Positions 24,698 through 34,158 are shown, counted from the first letter of the stretch. The stretch: DNA of 64,000 bases from Bacillota bacterium (GCA_023400235.1 JAEXFI010000014.1:62001-126000); one strand, 5' to 3'. Numbers and translations: made by a program. The notes: generated by a model not told the origin, from the letters alone.

Positions 24698-26905
24698 TTA
24701 TGAATTTTTATCAAGGAAAGAAATCTTGATGCTGTTTACAAAGTCATCATTAGTCCTTGTTTGCAACAGCCTGTTTATCAATATTTCTGTAACCTCGGCA
24801 GTTCCCATGTTACTCATTGCTTTTCTTACCGTATATACACTTTCCAGTTCCTTCTGGCTGAGCAGCAGCTCTTCACGTCGTGTACCCGACTTGTTGATAT
24901 CAATGGCAGGGAAGATTCTCTTTTCTGAAAGCTTTCTGTCAAGGTGAAGCTCCATGTTACCTGTTCCCTTGAATTCTTCAAAAATCACATCATCCATTCT
25001 GCTTCCTGTTTCAATAAGGGCTGTAGCCATGATAGTCAAGCTTCCGCCATTTTCAATGTTTCTGGCAGCTCCGAAGAACCTCTTTGGCTTATGCAAGGCT
25101 CCCGGGTCCAAGCCTCCGGACAAGGTTCTTCCGGTAGGAGGTATGGTAAGGTTGTAAGCCCTGGCAAGCCTTGTTATACTGTCAAGCAGTATGACAACAT
25201 CCTTCTTCTGCTCAACAAGCCTCTGTGCTCTCTCCAATACCATCTCGGCAACTTTTATATGGTGCTCCGGCACCTCATCAAATGTAGAATAAATTACCTC
25301 TCCCTTTATGGAGCGCTGCATATCTGTAACTTCTTCCGGACGTTCATCTATTAAAAGGACGATGAGCTCAATCTCAGGATAATTTACAGTTATAGCATTC
25401 GCTATCTTTTTAAGCAATATGGTTTTACCGGCTTTAGGAGGTGATACTATCATTCCTCTCTGGCCTTTTCCTATGGGAGCAATCAAATCTATCAACCTGG
25501 TGGAAAATTCTCTAGGAGCTGTCTCCAGTGTAATTCTCTGATCCGGATAGATAGGTGTCAGGTATTCAAAGGGCACTCTCTTTGACGCAACATCCGGGGT
25601 ATCTCCATTTATGGATTGTACATAAAGCAGAGCCTGAAATTTTTCGCCTTCCTTTGGTATCCGGCCCTTTCCTCTGAGCTTGTCTCCCGTTTTAAGCCCA
25701 AACCTTCTTATTTGTGAAGGAGACACATATATATCCTTTGGACCGGATAAGTAATTTTCACTTCTCAGGAAGCCATAGCCGTCAGGCAATACTTCCAGCA
25801 CCCCTTCAACGGGGTCATCACTCTCAATTTTCTCAGTAGACTGCTGCCCCTGCGACTGCGCTGCCTGCTGTGGGTACTGCACCTGAGCTGGCTGCACCTG
25901 AGGTAACACAGGCTGTACCTGCTGGGCAGGCTGAGCAGGAGGCTGTTGCACGGCTTGGCCGTTGGTTACAGGTGTTTGTGGCTGCTGTGCGGATTGCTGT
26001 GGCTGCTGTTGTGCAGAAAACTGCTGTTGAGTCTGTCCGTTCTGTTGTCCTTGTACCTGCTGCGTATTGGCAGGCTGTGGTTTAAGTCTATGGGACGGCT
26101 GGTTTGCGGCCATCTGAGGCTTCACAATCTTGTGAGGCTGTCTTGCCGTATGCTGTGGTCTTCTTTCCGCGTCCCCGGCCTGATTCCTTTGTTCAGTTTT
26201 AGCTGTTGAATCTTTTTGAGAGATGTGTCTTTTATTATTATCTTCTGTCTTATCAGTGCGAATCAGCTTTTCAGACAATCTGCCCGGCCTTGGCTCTGAT
26301 TGGGCTGGGGTTTTGATTTCCGCCCCTTCCGGAACCGCTGTCACGGCTTCTTCCCCATTAGCTTCCGGCAACGCATCCTTAAGGCTTTTGCTCGGTCTGC
26401 CTCTTTTGGATTTTCTAAGTACAGATATTTCAGCCTCAATGGGTTTCTCAGCAATAACTGCAGCAACCTCAACGGCTTTCTCTGAATCATTATCCTTATG
26501 TGACTTGGTTTTTTTTGTTTTAGCTGCCTGGGGTCCTGAATTGTCAGATATAGTTACTGAATTGTCTGCGTTTTCCGTGTTTTTGATATCTGTTCTGATT
26601 TTGTCTGTTTTACCTTTGCTGGCTTTGGGCTTCTCAACCGCAGCAACCTGTATTAAATTATTTGATATGGTTTCAACTTCAATACCGGACGTGCCTTCCG
26701 CCTCACTTTCATCATTCTTGTGACTCTGGCCGGAATCATCCTTTTGAGCTATTTGAGGATCATTTTTAATATTTGCTTCTTCTGAATTTTTTAGTATATC
26801 CAATAATTCATTCTTTTTTAACTTGGATATGTTTTTGACACCCATCATTTTTGCAATATAGCGCAAATCTTCTAGTGTTTTTGACTGTAAATCAATCTGA
26901 TCCAT
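24698..26905 (-). CDS. rho: Transcription termination factor Rho with long Gln-rich N-terminal insertion
   Basis: Hexameric RNA helicase that ends transcription. At 735 residues it is far longer than the 419-residue E. coli protein. Rho_N lies at about 8-45. A disordered charged region of more than 200 residues follows, with an AT-hook-like KRGRPSK near 168. Then a Gln/Pro/Ala-rich tract spans about 275-353. The cold-shock-type RNA-binding domain starts about 360 ([15 protein letters not shown]). The ATPase core has Walker [13 protein letters not shown], Walker [17 protein letters not shown], the Q-loop region [11 protein letters not shown] and an R-loop. Core residues look complete. A perfect sigma-A promoter lies upstream; rpmE follows. 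Confidence 0.97.
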   Translation of the reverse strand: MDQIDLQSKTLEDLRYIAKMMGVKNISKLKKNELLDILKNSEEANIKNDPQIAQKDDSGQSHKNDESEAEGTSGIEVETISNNLIQVAAVEKPKASKGKTDKIRTDIKNTENADNSVTISDNSGPQAAKTKKTKSHKDNDSEKAVEVAAVIAEKPIEAEISVLRKSKRGRPSKSLKDALPEANGEEAVTAVPEGAEIKTPAQSEPRPGRLSEKLIRTDKTEDNNKRHISQKDSTAKTEQRNQAGDAERRPQHTARQPHKIVKPQMAANQPSHRLKPQPANTQQVQGQQNGQTQQQFSAQQQPQQSAQQPQTPVTNGQAVQQPPAQPAQQVQPVLPQVQPAQVQYPQQAAQSQGQQSTEKIESDDPVEGVLEVLPDGYGFLRSENYLSGPKDIYVSPSQIRRFGLKTGDKLRGKGRIPKEGEKFQALLYVQSINGDTPDVASKRVPFEYLTPIYPDQRITLETAPREFSTRLIDLIAPIGKGQRGMIVSPPKAGKTILLKKIANAITVNYPEIELIVLLIDERPEEVTDMQRSIKGEVIYSTFDEVPEHHIKVAEMVLERAQRLVEQKKDVVILLDSITRLARAYNLTIPPTGRTLSGGLDPGALHKPKRFFGAARNIENGGSLTIMATALIETGSRMDDVIFEEFKGTGNMELHLDRKLSEKRIFPAIDINKSGTRREELLLSQKELESVYTVRKAMSNMGTAEVTEILINRLLQTRTNDDFVNSIKISFLDKNS
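25845..26080 (-). repeat. Low-complexity Gln-rich coding tract in rho
   Basis: About 79 codons rich in CAG/CAA, with Pro, Ala and Val, and few charged residues. It resembles yeast-type prion-forming domains in composition. Confidence 0.8.
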
Positions 26906-27355
26906 AGTTCACCACCTTATAAAATCATTCTTATTATTAAACATTATATAATAGGAAATTAGATTCGAAAAAATCTTTAGAAAAACCGTTATTTAATTCC
27001 TTTTTCTAGAGGAGAATTTTTGAATATTCCACAAAAAGCATTATATCAAATGTGTAAATACATGTCAATCTTAGTGTTATTATTAAACATTAATGTTATA
27101 ATTTCCCACATGCGCAGGGCAGCCAGATTTTCTGCCTGCAATTTTTATTTGTGCATATCTCAGCTTTACCCCATAGTGTAAAGGCAAATAGTATCCTAAA
27201 TATTATTTGCTTTCAACACAAAATCATCTTTGCCAATAATACCTTTGTTTATACCCGCTGTCATCATACACTTTTTTTATTATTTGCTAATCTACACTCC
27301 TGGCAGTAACCTTCACGGGCCTTAAAGTATTATGTAAACTACATCCCACAAGACC
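26906..27355. other. Intergenic region, HD-GYP gene to rho
   Basis: 450 bases. Holds the rho promoter and leader. A small hairpin at about 27113-27140 (GCAGG...CCTGC) precedes a T run on the plus strand, but no plus-strand gene precedes it. Nothing else is seen. Confidence 0.6.
27040..27068 (-). promoter_or_regulatory. Consensus sigma-A promoter of rho
   Basis: On the minus strand TTGACA (27068-27063), 17-base spacer, TATAAT (27045-27040): a perfect match to consensus. The leader would be about 130 bases. Confidence 0.8.
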
Positions 27356-28417
27356 TTATTGCGCCAAGCCGATGATTACTACTGACCTGTATTCTGCTGC
27401 ATATATCAAATCTACTATTTTATAGTCTGAACCTGACACTATCTTAAGCTTTGGTCTCAGGCAGAATTCATGGTTGTTGCTAAGTACCAGCCCAGTTTCA
27501 CCGTTGCTGAGCAATACGGTTGACCCCTCCGGGAAAGGATAAATCCTTGAGGCGAATATTTTAACCAGATTTGGGTCAAACAAGGTTCCACTGTTTGCCA
27601 TAACATATTCTATTGCCTCTATTACTGAACAGCCTTTCCGGTATGGTCTGTCGGAGGTCAGAGCATCATACACATCCGCAATGCAGATTATTCTGCCGAA
27701 TAGAATTATTTCTTCTCCTGCAAGTCCGTTGGGGTACCCTGAACCGTCATAATGCTCATGGTGAGACAGCACTGAAATGGTGGTTTTAAGAGAGAGACTA
27801 TTTCCGCCCGACAAAATCTTATAGCCTTTCTCGCTGTGTGTTTTCATAATTTCATACTCTTCGTCGGTCAGACTTCCAGGCTTATTAACTATATCAGTGC
27901 CGATAAACAACTTCCCGATGTCATGCAAGAGTGCCGCAGTACCCACTATAAGCATATCCGACCTTTTCAATTTCAGATGAAAGGCTATAGCCAATGCAAT
28001 AACGGCCACATTGACAGAATGAAAGTATGTGTAGTTGTCGAACATTTTCAATTCCAGCAGATTAAGATTTATATCTCTCTTTGAAAGCATCTCATCCACA
28101 ATATCAGACAGCATTGATTGCAACCCGTCGATTTCGTTATAAGGAAGCTTACCGCCACTGCTCAAATTGAGTGCGCTATTAAGTTTTTTAGCCAGTGATA
28201 CCCGTACTTCATTTGAGACAAAGTTCTCCTGGTATTCCACTCCTTCGGAAAACTCATCTTCTATCAATAATCCCTTATAGCCCAATTGTTCAAGCTTATT
28301 TATTGCGGGCAAAGTCAATATCGAATTTGCACTGATTAAAACAACACCCTGTTCGTTAAAGATAGTTTTTCCTACCTTCATACCTTCCTGTACGAGATTG
28401 ATCGCCAAATACCTCAC
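27356..28417 (-). CDS. HD-GYP domain phosphodiesterase
   Basis: Predicted cyclic-di-GMP phosphodiesterase of 353 residues. The start is GTG 28417 (AGGGGG, 6-base spacer). Residues 1-110 resemble the DUF3391-type N-terminal domain (LVQEGMKVGKTIFNEQG). The HD-GYP domain at about 115-300 has LLHDIGKLFIG and HHEHYDGSGYPNGLAGEEI, with metal ligands and the GYP motif intact. A short C-terminal domain of about 50 residues follows. No membrane segment or receiver domain, so the signal input is unknown. Probably a single-gene unit. Confidence 0.9.
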   Translation of the reverse strand: MRYLAINLVQEGMKVGKTIFNEQGVVLISANSILTLPAINKLEQLGYKGLLIEDEFSEGVEYQENFVSNEVRVSLAKKLNSALNLSSGGKLPYNEIDGLQSMLSDIVDEMLSKRDINLNLLELKMFDNYTYFHSVNVAVIALAIAFHLKLKRSDMLIVGTAALLHDIGKLFIGTDIVNKPGSLTDEEYEIMKTHSEKGYKILSGGNSLSLKTTISVLSHHEHYDGSGYPNGLAGEEIILFGRIICIADVYDALTSDRPYRKGCSVIEAIEYVMANSGTLFDPNLVKIFASRIYPFPEGSTVLLSNGETGLVLSNNHEFCLRPKLKIVSGSDYKIVDLIYAAEYRSVVIIGLAQ

Positions 28418-29000
28418 AGATGTCCCCCTAAACTTGATAATCTCAACAATCGCTATTTTACCCCACGAATAAAATAACGGTTAGTATTTGCCCTTACTGA
28501 ACAACCAAATGAAAATAATTATATATTAATTAACATAAGTTTTGAAATAGTGATTTTGTACAAAAATTTGTGCATAGGCTAAATTTTATTTCCTGGGCTG
28601 CCAATTGTTGCAGTTGATCTGGTATGTAATCAGCATATTTAACAATTATAATATTATAGCTTTAGCTTTTCTATAAAGTCAATTGCCGTAGTCTGAAGGT
28701 TTATAGTTTGAGGCTTGAACCTCCCCAAGTCAAAGGAAATTTAAACCCAAACTGTGTCCAAAGCCAGCTTAAAAGCATACTACGAAGCCAACTTGATGGC
28801 CTTTGGAGGGCAAGGGCTTTGAACCTCTTAATTTACTTTGGTAACGGCATAATAATTTTTGATTTATCTTTATTTTACTATATTTTTAGGCAATTTACTA
28901 TATTTTCCATAAAATGCTATAATAATTAAATACTATAAAATTAAATATACTCTGACAGAAATATAAGCATGTAGATTTAAATATTGTGAGGGAGCAGAAC
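28418..29000. other. Intergenic region upstream of the IMPase-like gene
   Basis: 583 bases. Contains the promoter at 28894-28923 and a degenerate stretch starting at 28675 (AAAGTCAATTGCCGTAG) that resembles the hairpin arms at 13961 and 23251. The segment 28700-28840 holds two copies of a GGCTTGAACCTC/GGCTTTGAACCTC motif. An 73-codon frame here has no ribosome site or family match. Confidence 0.5.
28894..28923 (+). promoter_or_regulatory. Predicted sigma-A promoter of the IMPase-like gene
   Basis: TTTACT, 18-base spacer, TATAAT; 77 bases before the start codon. Confidence 0.5.
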
Positions 29001-29735
29001 ATGATTAAAGCATTATTATATGAGACAGGAAAAAGACTCAAGAGAGATTTTTATGAGCTAAATAGCAGTAACGCGAAGGAAAAATTTGAGCTGGTAACTG
29101 CAAGTGATATAAATGTTGAGGATTTTCTCATAGATAACTTAAAAGCAAAATACCCGGACTGCTCCATTTTTTCAGAAGAGCGGGGCGAAATAGGCAATAG
29201 AAGTGATAAGAAGTGGATAATAGACCCTATTGATGGAACGGCAGATTTCGTGTTCGGCGTTCCGTACTTTTCCATATCACTGTCACTTCAAATCAACGGT
29301 GAAATCACAGAGGGCCACGTTTATAATCCCATATCCAATGAGTACTATTTCTCATCTGCAGAAACTGGACAAGCCTTTCTAAACGGGGAGATAATAAAGG
29401 TATCAAGCACCTGTGTTGTTGAAGAAAGCTTGATAGCCTTTGGCTTTAGTGCCAATTATCCTTACATAAGCGACTATTATAAAAGGTGGGGGCATTTGTT
29501 TGATAACTGCAAAAAAGGAATGCCTCTCATTTCACCTGCATTGACTCTCTGCAACATCGCACGGGGAAGAATTGATGCTTATCTAGATTCTCGCTGCAGT
29601 ATGGAAGGGCAGGCTGCTGGAGCATTAATACTGCAAAATGCCGGAGGAAAGCTTCTAAATTACGATCTGAGTAAATACAACCATAGAGCTGCAGGAATTA
29701 TCGCAACAAATGGCAATTTATCAGTATTGCTTTAA
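29001..29735 (+). CDS. Inositol monophosphatase family protein
   Basis: Mg-dependent sugar or inositol phosphatase of 244 residues. ATG 29001 has GGGAG 6 bases upstream; a GTG 15 bases earlier is less likely. Metal-site motifs SEERGE (about 60) and DPIDGTADF (about 79-87) are intact. The third family motif, normally WD-x-AAG, reads EGQAAG here, so the Asp that usually binds metal is replaced by Gly. The rest (GALILQNAGG) fits. Substrate unknown; it may be a variant with altered metal binding. Single-gene unit ending in a GC-rich stretch next to the tRNAs. Confidence 0.87.
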   Translation: MIKALLYETGKRLKRDFYELNSSNAKEKFELVTASDINVEDFLIDNLKAKYPDCSIFSEERGEIGNRSDKKWIIDPIDGTADFVFGVPYFSISLSLQINGEITEGHVYNPISNEYYFSSAETGQAFLNGEIIKVSSTCVVEESLIAFGFSANYPYISDYYKRWGHLFDNCKKGMPLISPALTLCNIARGRIDAYLDSRCSMEGQAAGALILQNAGGKLLNYDLSKYNHRAAGIIATNGNLSVLL

Positions 29736-29738
29736 CAG

Positions 29739-29880
29739 GACGGAACCGCTCGGCCTCGCCGCGCTTTTGACGTCGCCCACCTTCGCTGCTCTCAGGTGCC
29801 GGGCTCCTACACTCGCCTGAAAATGTGCATTCAGCACATTTTCTTACGGCTCGTGCCCTTTCGGGTTCAATTCCGACAAC
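29739..29880. other. GC-rich element beside tRNA-Thr
   Basis: About 140 bases much richer in G+C than the surroundings, containing a perfect hairpin GAAAATGTGC-ATTCA-GCACATTTTC (29819-29843). It ends with GGGTTCAATTCCG (29863-29875), a tRNA T-arm-like string that is the exact inverse of the tRNA-Thr T-arm at 29928-29940. No convincing gene; the 69-codon minus-strand frame across it looks spurious. Confidence 0.55.
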
Positions 29881-29883
29881 AAC

Positions 29884-29911
29884 AAAAAAGACTTTGATTT
29901 TCATCAAAGTC
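29884..29911 (-). terminator. Terminator of the tRNA-Val/tRNA-Thr transcript
   Basis: On the minus strand GACTTTGAT-GAAA-ATCAAAGTC followed by TTTTTTG, directly after tRNA-Thr. Confidence 0.9.
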
Positions 29912-29914
29912 CTC

Positions 29915-29990
29915 TGGAGCTGGCGGACGGAATTGAACCCCCGACCTGCTGATTACAAGTCAGCTGCTCTACCTGCTGAGCTACACCAGC
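29915..29990 (-). tRNA. tRNA-Thr (anticodon UGU)
   Basis: 76 bases. Acceptor GCTGGTG pairs with CGCCAGC; anticodon stem CTGAC/ATCAG with loop containing TGT; T-arm GGGGGTTCAATTCC. CCA is encoded. Lies 4 bases downstream of tRNA-Val. Confidence 0.97.
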
Positions 29991-29994
29991 ACAA

Positions 29995-30070
29995 TGGTGG
30001 GAACTATAGGGCTCGAACCTATGACCCTCTGCTTGTAAGGCAGATGCTCTCCCAGCTGAGCTAAGCTCCC
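29995..30070 (-). tRNA. tRNA-Val (anticodon UAC)
   Basis: 76 bases. Acceptor GGGAGCT pairs with AGTTCCC; anticodon loop CTTACAA; T-arm GGTTCGAGCCC; encoded CCA. First gene of the two-tRNA unit. Confidence 0.97.
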
Positions 30071-30135
30071 ATTGTCAACAAGTATACATATGTTTTCCGC
30101 TAATATGCAGGACATATGTCTTTCTTGCAGGAGTT

Positions 30136-30165
30136 ATTATAGCATAAGTGATTTTAATAAGTCAA
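30136..30165 (-). promoter_or_regulatory. Promoter of the tRNA pair
   Basis: On the minus strand TTGACT, 18-base spacer, TATAAT, about 65 bases before tRNA-Val. The 309-base gap (30071-30379) up to deoD holds this promoter and otherwise only AT-rich sequence; a TATAAT near 30278 might serve deoD. Confidence 0.75.
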
Positions 30166-30379
30166 CACTTTTTGTATGGCAAGAAAGTGGTATGAACTGG
30201 ATAAAACTTTTACTATAAATACATGTTAACCCTGCGTTCTTAAGATTTTTATGTATTTTTGCTGGAAAAATTGTATAATTTAAAATGAGCTGCAGCATAT
30301 ATAATTTTAGCGAGTTGGATAAAATAAGGATACTTGCCGCAGACTTTACAAATTACTATTTCTATTGGAGGGAAAATGT

Positions 30380-31090
30380 ATGAATATTCCAACACCTCAT
30401 ATTAACGTAAGTGAGCAAGGCATAATAGCCGAAACCGTATTAATGCCCGGAGACCCTCTCCGTGCTAAATTTATAGCTGAAACCTATCTTGATAATCCCG
30501 TGGAATTCAATAGCGTCCGAAATATGTTTGGCTATACCGGCAGCTACAAAGGGAAAAAAATATCAATTATGGGTTCCGGTATGGGAATGCCGTCCATCGG
30601 TATCTATTCCTATGAGCTAATACATTTTTACGGCGTGAAGAACATAATCAGAATAGGCTCCTGTGGCGCTATACAGGAGGACATTAAAATCCGGGATATT
30701 GTTATCGGATTATCTGCTTCAACAAACTCAAATTATGCATCCCAATACGAATTACCCGGAACCTTTGCGCCTACCGCCTCCTGGACCCTGGCAAAAAAAG
30801 CAGTTGATATTGCACAGAGCAAGGGCATTCCCACAAGGGTTGGCAACATCCTCTCCTCAGACATCTTTTACGACGACGACCCCGATACATGGAGAAAATG
30901 GGCAAGGATGGGTGTTCTGGCTATTGAGATGGAGGCCGCTGCGCTGTACATGAATGCAGCACGCGCCGGAGCCAATGCCCTGTGCATTCTGACAGTCTCT
31001 GATTCTTTGGTCTCACACGAGATTACCACCGCTGAAGAGCGACAAACCTCCTTTACTAACATGATGGAAATAGCGTTAGAGCTTGCCTGA
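30380..31090 (+). CDS. deoD: Purine-nucleoside phosphorylase, DeoD type
   Basis: Hexameric-type enzyme that splits purine (deoxy)ribonucleosides with phosphate for salvage; 236 residues, the family length. ATG 30380 has GGAGG upstream. Motifs are complete: MPGDPLRAKFIAE, GSGMGMPSIGIYSYEL, IRIGSCGAI (phosphate site), MEAAALY and the catalytic Asp in TVSDSLVSHE. Stands alone between the tRNAs and the LTA-synthase-type gene. Confidence 0.96.
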   Translation: MNIPTPHINVSEQGIIAETVLMPGDPLRAKFIAETYLDNPVEFNSVRNMFGYTGSYKGKKISIMGSGMGMPSIGIYSYELIHFYGVKNIIRIGSCGAIQEDIKIRDIVIGLSASTNSNYASQYELPGTFAPTASWTLAKKAVDIAQSKGIPTRVGNILSSDIFYDDDPDTWRKWARMGVLAIEMEAAALYMNAARAGANALCILTVSDSLVSHEITTAEERQTSFTNMMEIALELA

Positions 31091-31091
31091 C

Positions 31092-31168
31092 AAAAATGGG
31101 GCGAAGATAGCTGTCCGTGGTTTGGATATCTTAAAACCATGGATTATTTATCTCCGTCTCATTTTTTT
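31092..31168 (+). terminator. Long-stem terminator after deoD
   Basis: AAAATG..AGATA..TCC.TGGTTT pairs with AAAACCA.GGA..TATCT..CTCATTTT with few bulges and ends in TTTTTTT. Confidence 0.75.
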
Positions 31169-31295
31169 CCATTCCAGCCCATAATATTTACTTTTCTGTT
31201 ACAATTATTAATTTATAATTAACAATACTTTAACATTAAATATTACTTTGATATAATCTATTGGTCAATATAATCAATGGAAGCTGGGAAAAATA

Positions 31296-33812
31296 ATGAA
31301 AAAAATTAACAACGGAATTTTATCCTTATTTGTCGCTGTTATAATCAGTACAGTGGACATTTTACTTAAGGGTAATGGATATACACAGTTTATACTGGCT
31401 TTATCAGCCTCATATGTTGTCTTTAATATGCCTCGCATACCCGACAAACTTAAATCCATACCCTACTCAAAAATTGTTTTATTTGCAGTAAATATTATTT
31501 TGCTGGCCGTTACCTTCAATCACAAGGTTCTTTTAGTGAATATGCTTCTTCTGTCCTATTTTATATGGAGTTTTGTAACACCATTTTTTCTTAGGTTCAA
31601 AGCATTTATACCGGTAACCTTCATGTTGAGCTTTGTAGGAGTATATGCAGCGCCTTTTCTGCCTTTGAGCCTTCCGCTTTTTTTGCTGGCATTTTATCCT
31701 GTTTATGCTTTGGGGGCAATGACCTGCCGGAAGAACATAATAAAGACAAAAAAAATCTGGGTATTTGGATTTTTTAACCTGGTGATTTCAGGCTCTTTGC
31801 TGGCCCTGTTCATGTACAAGTCCCTGGGGCGACAAATCCTGGAAAGCATCTTGTTTACAAATACTGCTAAGCTGGGAACCGTCACGGCGGTGTATCTCCC
31901 TTTTATAGCACTGTTTTTGGCCTGGTTTGCCTCTTCGGCCAATATACTTTTCCAAATGCTTGTTTCAAAATTTGTAAAGGGAAATGAGGCTTTCGACCTG
32001 ACAGACTATGTAAAGCCTGTTTCAAGTTTTGTAGCCTTTTCCGCCATAAGCGCAACATCTGCATTTTTGTGTGAATTTTCCATACGGCAGTCTGTTAAAG
32101 CCACAGCCATAGATATGCTGCATCCCAACATATTGTTTAACCTGCTTGTTTTGTGGGGGTTGTATTCTCTTTTTATATCCATACTGGGAAAAGGTATATC
32201 CAATGTTATTTTAGCTATAGCTACTATTTTCCTGACTGTGGCAAATTTCATCAAATTCACATACTTTGATGAGCCTTTCTATCCATGGGATATGTATATG
32301 TTCAAGAATCTTATAGGCATATGCAAGGATTACCTGAGCCTGCCTTTAGTCATAACCGCGGCAATTGTTACAGCAGGACTGCTGTTTCTGCTTGTCCGGT
32401 TCAGGAAGAAGGTTTTCAGTTACCTGAGACCTAGAATAAACTTTGTGATACTGCCGTTTGCAATCTTGCTGTTTTTATTAAATGCCAACATACTGGCCGA
32501 CTACAGGCTGTCTGTCCAGGTTGGAGTTCAGAGATCCTGGTATATAGGTAAGGCCGAAATCCTGGCAAATGGTATGTTTGCTCAGAATTATTATTATCTT
32601 ACGGATTTGGAAAAATATTTGAATCCCAAACCAGAAGGCTACAGCCAGGACACCATGCAGGCTATTTCTGAGAAATACCCGGTTTCTGAAAGCGCATCTG
32701 TTCCTGTATCTGCAATTAATACCACTGCGGAGTCTGCAGAAAAGCCAAATGTCATAGCCATTATGAGCGAAAGTTACTGGGATTTGACACGACTTAACGG
32801 AATAAAATTCAGTAAGGATATTGCAGAAAATGTACACAAGTATCAAAAGGGACTGCTGGCACCCCCTGCAATCGGCGGCGGAACTGCCAACACGGAATTT
32901 GAAGCTCTGACAGGCATGTCCTTGTATTTTATGAGTCCTGGAATCATTGCCTACAATGCATATCTAAGAACTGAAACACCGAGCATAGCGTCTGTTTTCA
33001 AGGATAACGGCTATAGCACTACTGCCATTCATCCAAATGGAGGCTGGTTCTACAACCGGGACAAGGTATACAACTATTTTGGCTTTGACCAGTTTTATGA
33101 TGTGAATAGCTTTAACATGAGCACTGAGACCAAAGGGCCTCATATTTCCGATTATGCCTTAGTGGATAAAATATTGGACACCTTGAACTCCTCCGAAAAG
33201 CCTGCATTTATTTTTGCAGTATCAATGGAAAACCATGACCCCTTTGACAATAAATATACCAGCTTTGATGTATCTGTAGAATCCGACCAGTTAAATGCTT
33301 CTCAGAAAAATATTGTAACAGGCTATGCGCAGGGGCTTTATGATGCAGACCAATCTCTCGGTAAGCTTATTGAGGAGTTAAAAAAGAGCAGCAAGCCCAC
33401 CCTCCTGTATTTCTTTGGTGATCATGCTCCCAGACTTGGTTCCCTGGATGATTTCTTCAAGGTCTACGACCAACTTGGCGCAAAGGAAGATGCCGAACTT
33501 AAGCAGGGTATAGGCGAATTAAAGTACTATACTACTCCTCTGGTTACCTGGTCAAATTATCATGAAATGAGGACTTTCCCAAAAATCATTTCTCCCTCCC
33601 ATTTATCCTATGAGATACTTAAGGATGCTGGTGTATCTTATCCAAATTATTTTAATATAATGCCAAGGCTGGAGGATAAGTACCCCATTATGCATCTTAA
33701 AAACATGGGGCTTGTGGACGCTGAAGATGACTTGGTCAAGGATTACCGGCTGATACAGTATGATTTGCTCTTTGGAAACAAGTATCTTAAAGATACTGTA
33801 ATACCGAACTGA
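31296..33812 (+). CDS. LTA synthase family sulfatase-type phosphotransferase
   Basis: Membrane enzyme of 838 residues, probably adding glycerol-phosphate or another phosphoalcohol to a surface polymer. The N-terminal 460 residues hold about 12 membrane helices, many more than the five of LtaS. An extracellular linker and the sulfatase-like domain (about 485-800) follow. Catalytic features are visible: IMSESYWD (metal Glu), nucleophile Thr in GGGTANTEFE, and FFGDHAPRLG (metal Asp/His). The long membrane part and the LNGIKFSKD linker match the clostridial branch of the family. Single-gene unit with its own terminator. Confidence 0.9.
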   Translation: MKKINNGILSLFVAVIISTVDILLKGNGYTQFILALSASYVVFNMPRIPDKLKSIPYSKIVLFAVNIILLAVTFNHKVLLVNMLLLSYFIWSFVTPFFLRFKAFIPVTFMLSFVGVYAAPFLPLSLPLFLLAFYPVYALGAMTCRKNIIKTKKIWVFGFFNLVISGSLLALFMYKSLGRQILESILFTNTAKLGTVTAVYLPFIALFLAWFASSANILFQMLVSKFVKGNEAFDLTDYVKPVSSFVAFSAISATSAFLCEFSIRQSVKATAIDMLHPNILFNLLVLWGLYSLFISILGKGISNVILAIATIFLTVANFIKFTYFDEPFYPWDMYMFKNLIGICKDYLSLPLVITAAIVTAGLLFLLVRFRKKVFSYLRPRINFVILPFAILLFLLNANILADYRLSVQVGVQRSWYIGKAEILANGMFAQNYYYLTDLEKYLNPKPEGYSQDTMQAISEKYPVSESASVPVSAINTTAESAEKPNVIAIMSESYWDLTRLNGIKFSKDIAENVHKYQKGLLAPPAIGGGTANTEFEALTGMSLYFMSPGIIAYNAYLRTETPSIASVFKDNGYSTTAIHPNGGWFYNRDKVYNYFGFDQFYDVNSFNMSTETKGPHISDYALVDKILDTLNSSEKPAFIFAVSMENHDPFDNKYTSFDVSVESDQLNASQKNIVTGYAQGLYDADQSLGKLIEELKKSSKPTLLYFFGDHAPRLGSLDDFFKVYDQLGAKEDAELKQGIGELKYYTTPLVTWSNYHEMRTFPKIISPSHLSYEILKDAGVSYPNYFNIMPRLEDKYPIMHLKNMGLVDAEDDLVKDYRLIQYDLLFGNKYLKDTVIPN

Positions 33813-33849
33813 AGGTAAAAGTTGTATTATTATACATTATTGAAGTTCC

Positions 33850-33896
33850 GGCAGCCTGGGGTTTGTACATTGTTACAAAATCCAGGCTGCTTTATT
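33850..33896 (+). terminator. Terminator of the LTA-synthase-type gene
   Basis: GGCAGCCTGG..TTTGTA pairs with TACAAA..CCAGGCTGC and is followed by TTTATTC. Confidence 0.8.
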
Positions 33897-34158
33897 CATA
33901 CTATAAGCTTTAAAACAATACTCATGGGTATTCTTGCAACTTATGGCACTTCTCTTATGAGCGGCATACTCATGCAGCGGGGACCCACACGCACCCTGGA
34001 AAACTCATAGGAGTCAAATTTAATTCTGTACTCTTATTTCAGCGCAATGCTTCATTAGTCAGGTAGTTTCTATTGTAACAAACTACCTTTCAGATAGATA
34101 CGGCAAGGGTATTGCTTCCGTCCGGCCACTGATCCCTGCTGGCAGCAATGCGGTCTGC
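33897..34158. other. Intergenic region between convergent genes
   Basis: Part of the 346-base gap between the LTA-synthase-type and MATE genes. Holds a hairpin AGGTAGTTT/AAACTACCT at 34061-34088 that may end the MATE transcript. No gene. Confidence 0.5.

Noticed and set aside
27100..27150. Possible small RNA: a TATAAT, a hairpin and a T run on the plus strand upstream of rho
   Set aside because: The -35 region is poor, the transcript would be under 40 bases, and nothing supports expression.
28708..28929. 73-codon plus-strand frame before the IMPase-like gene
   Set aside because: No ribosome site, no family signal, and it runs across the predicted promoter; the bases look like degenerate repeat.
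29698..29907. 69-codon minus-strand frame by tRNA-Thr
   Set aside because: It crosses the tRNA terminator and a GC-rich element; the Arg/Glu/Ser-rich product looks like a translated structural element, not a protein.
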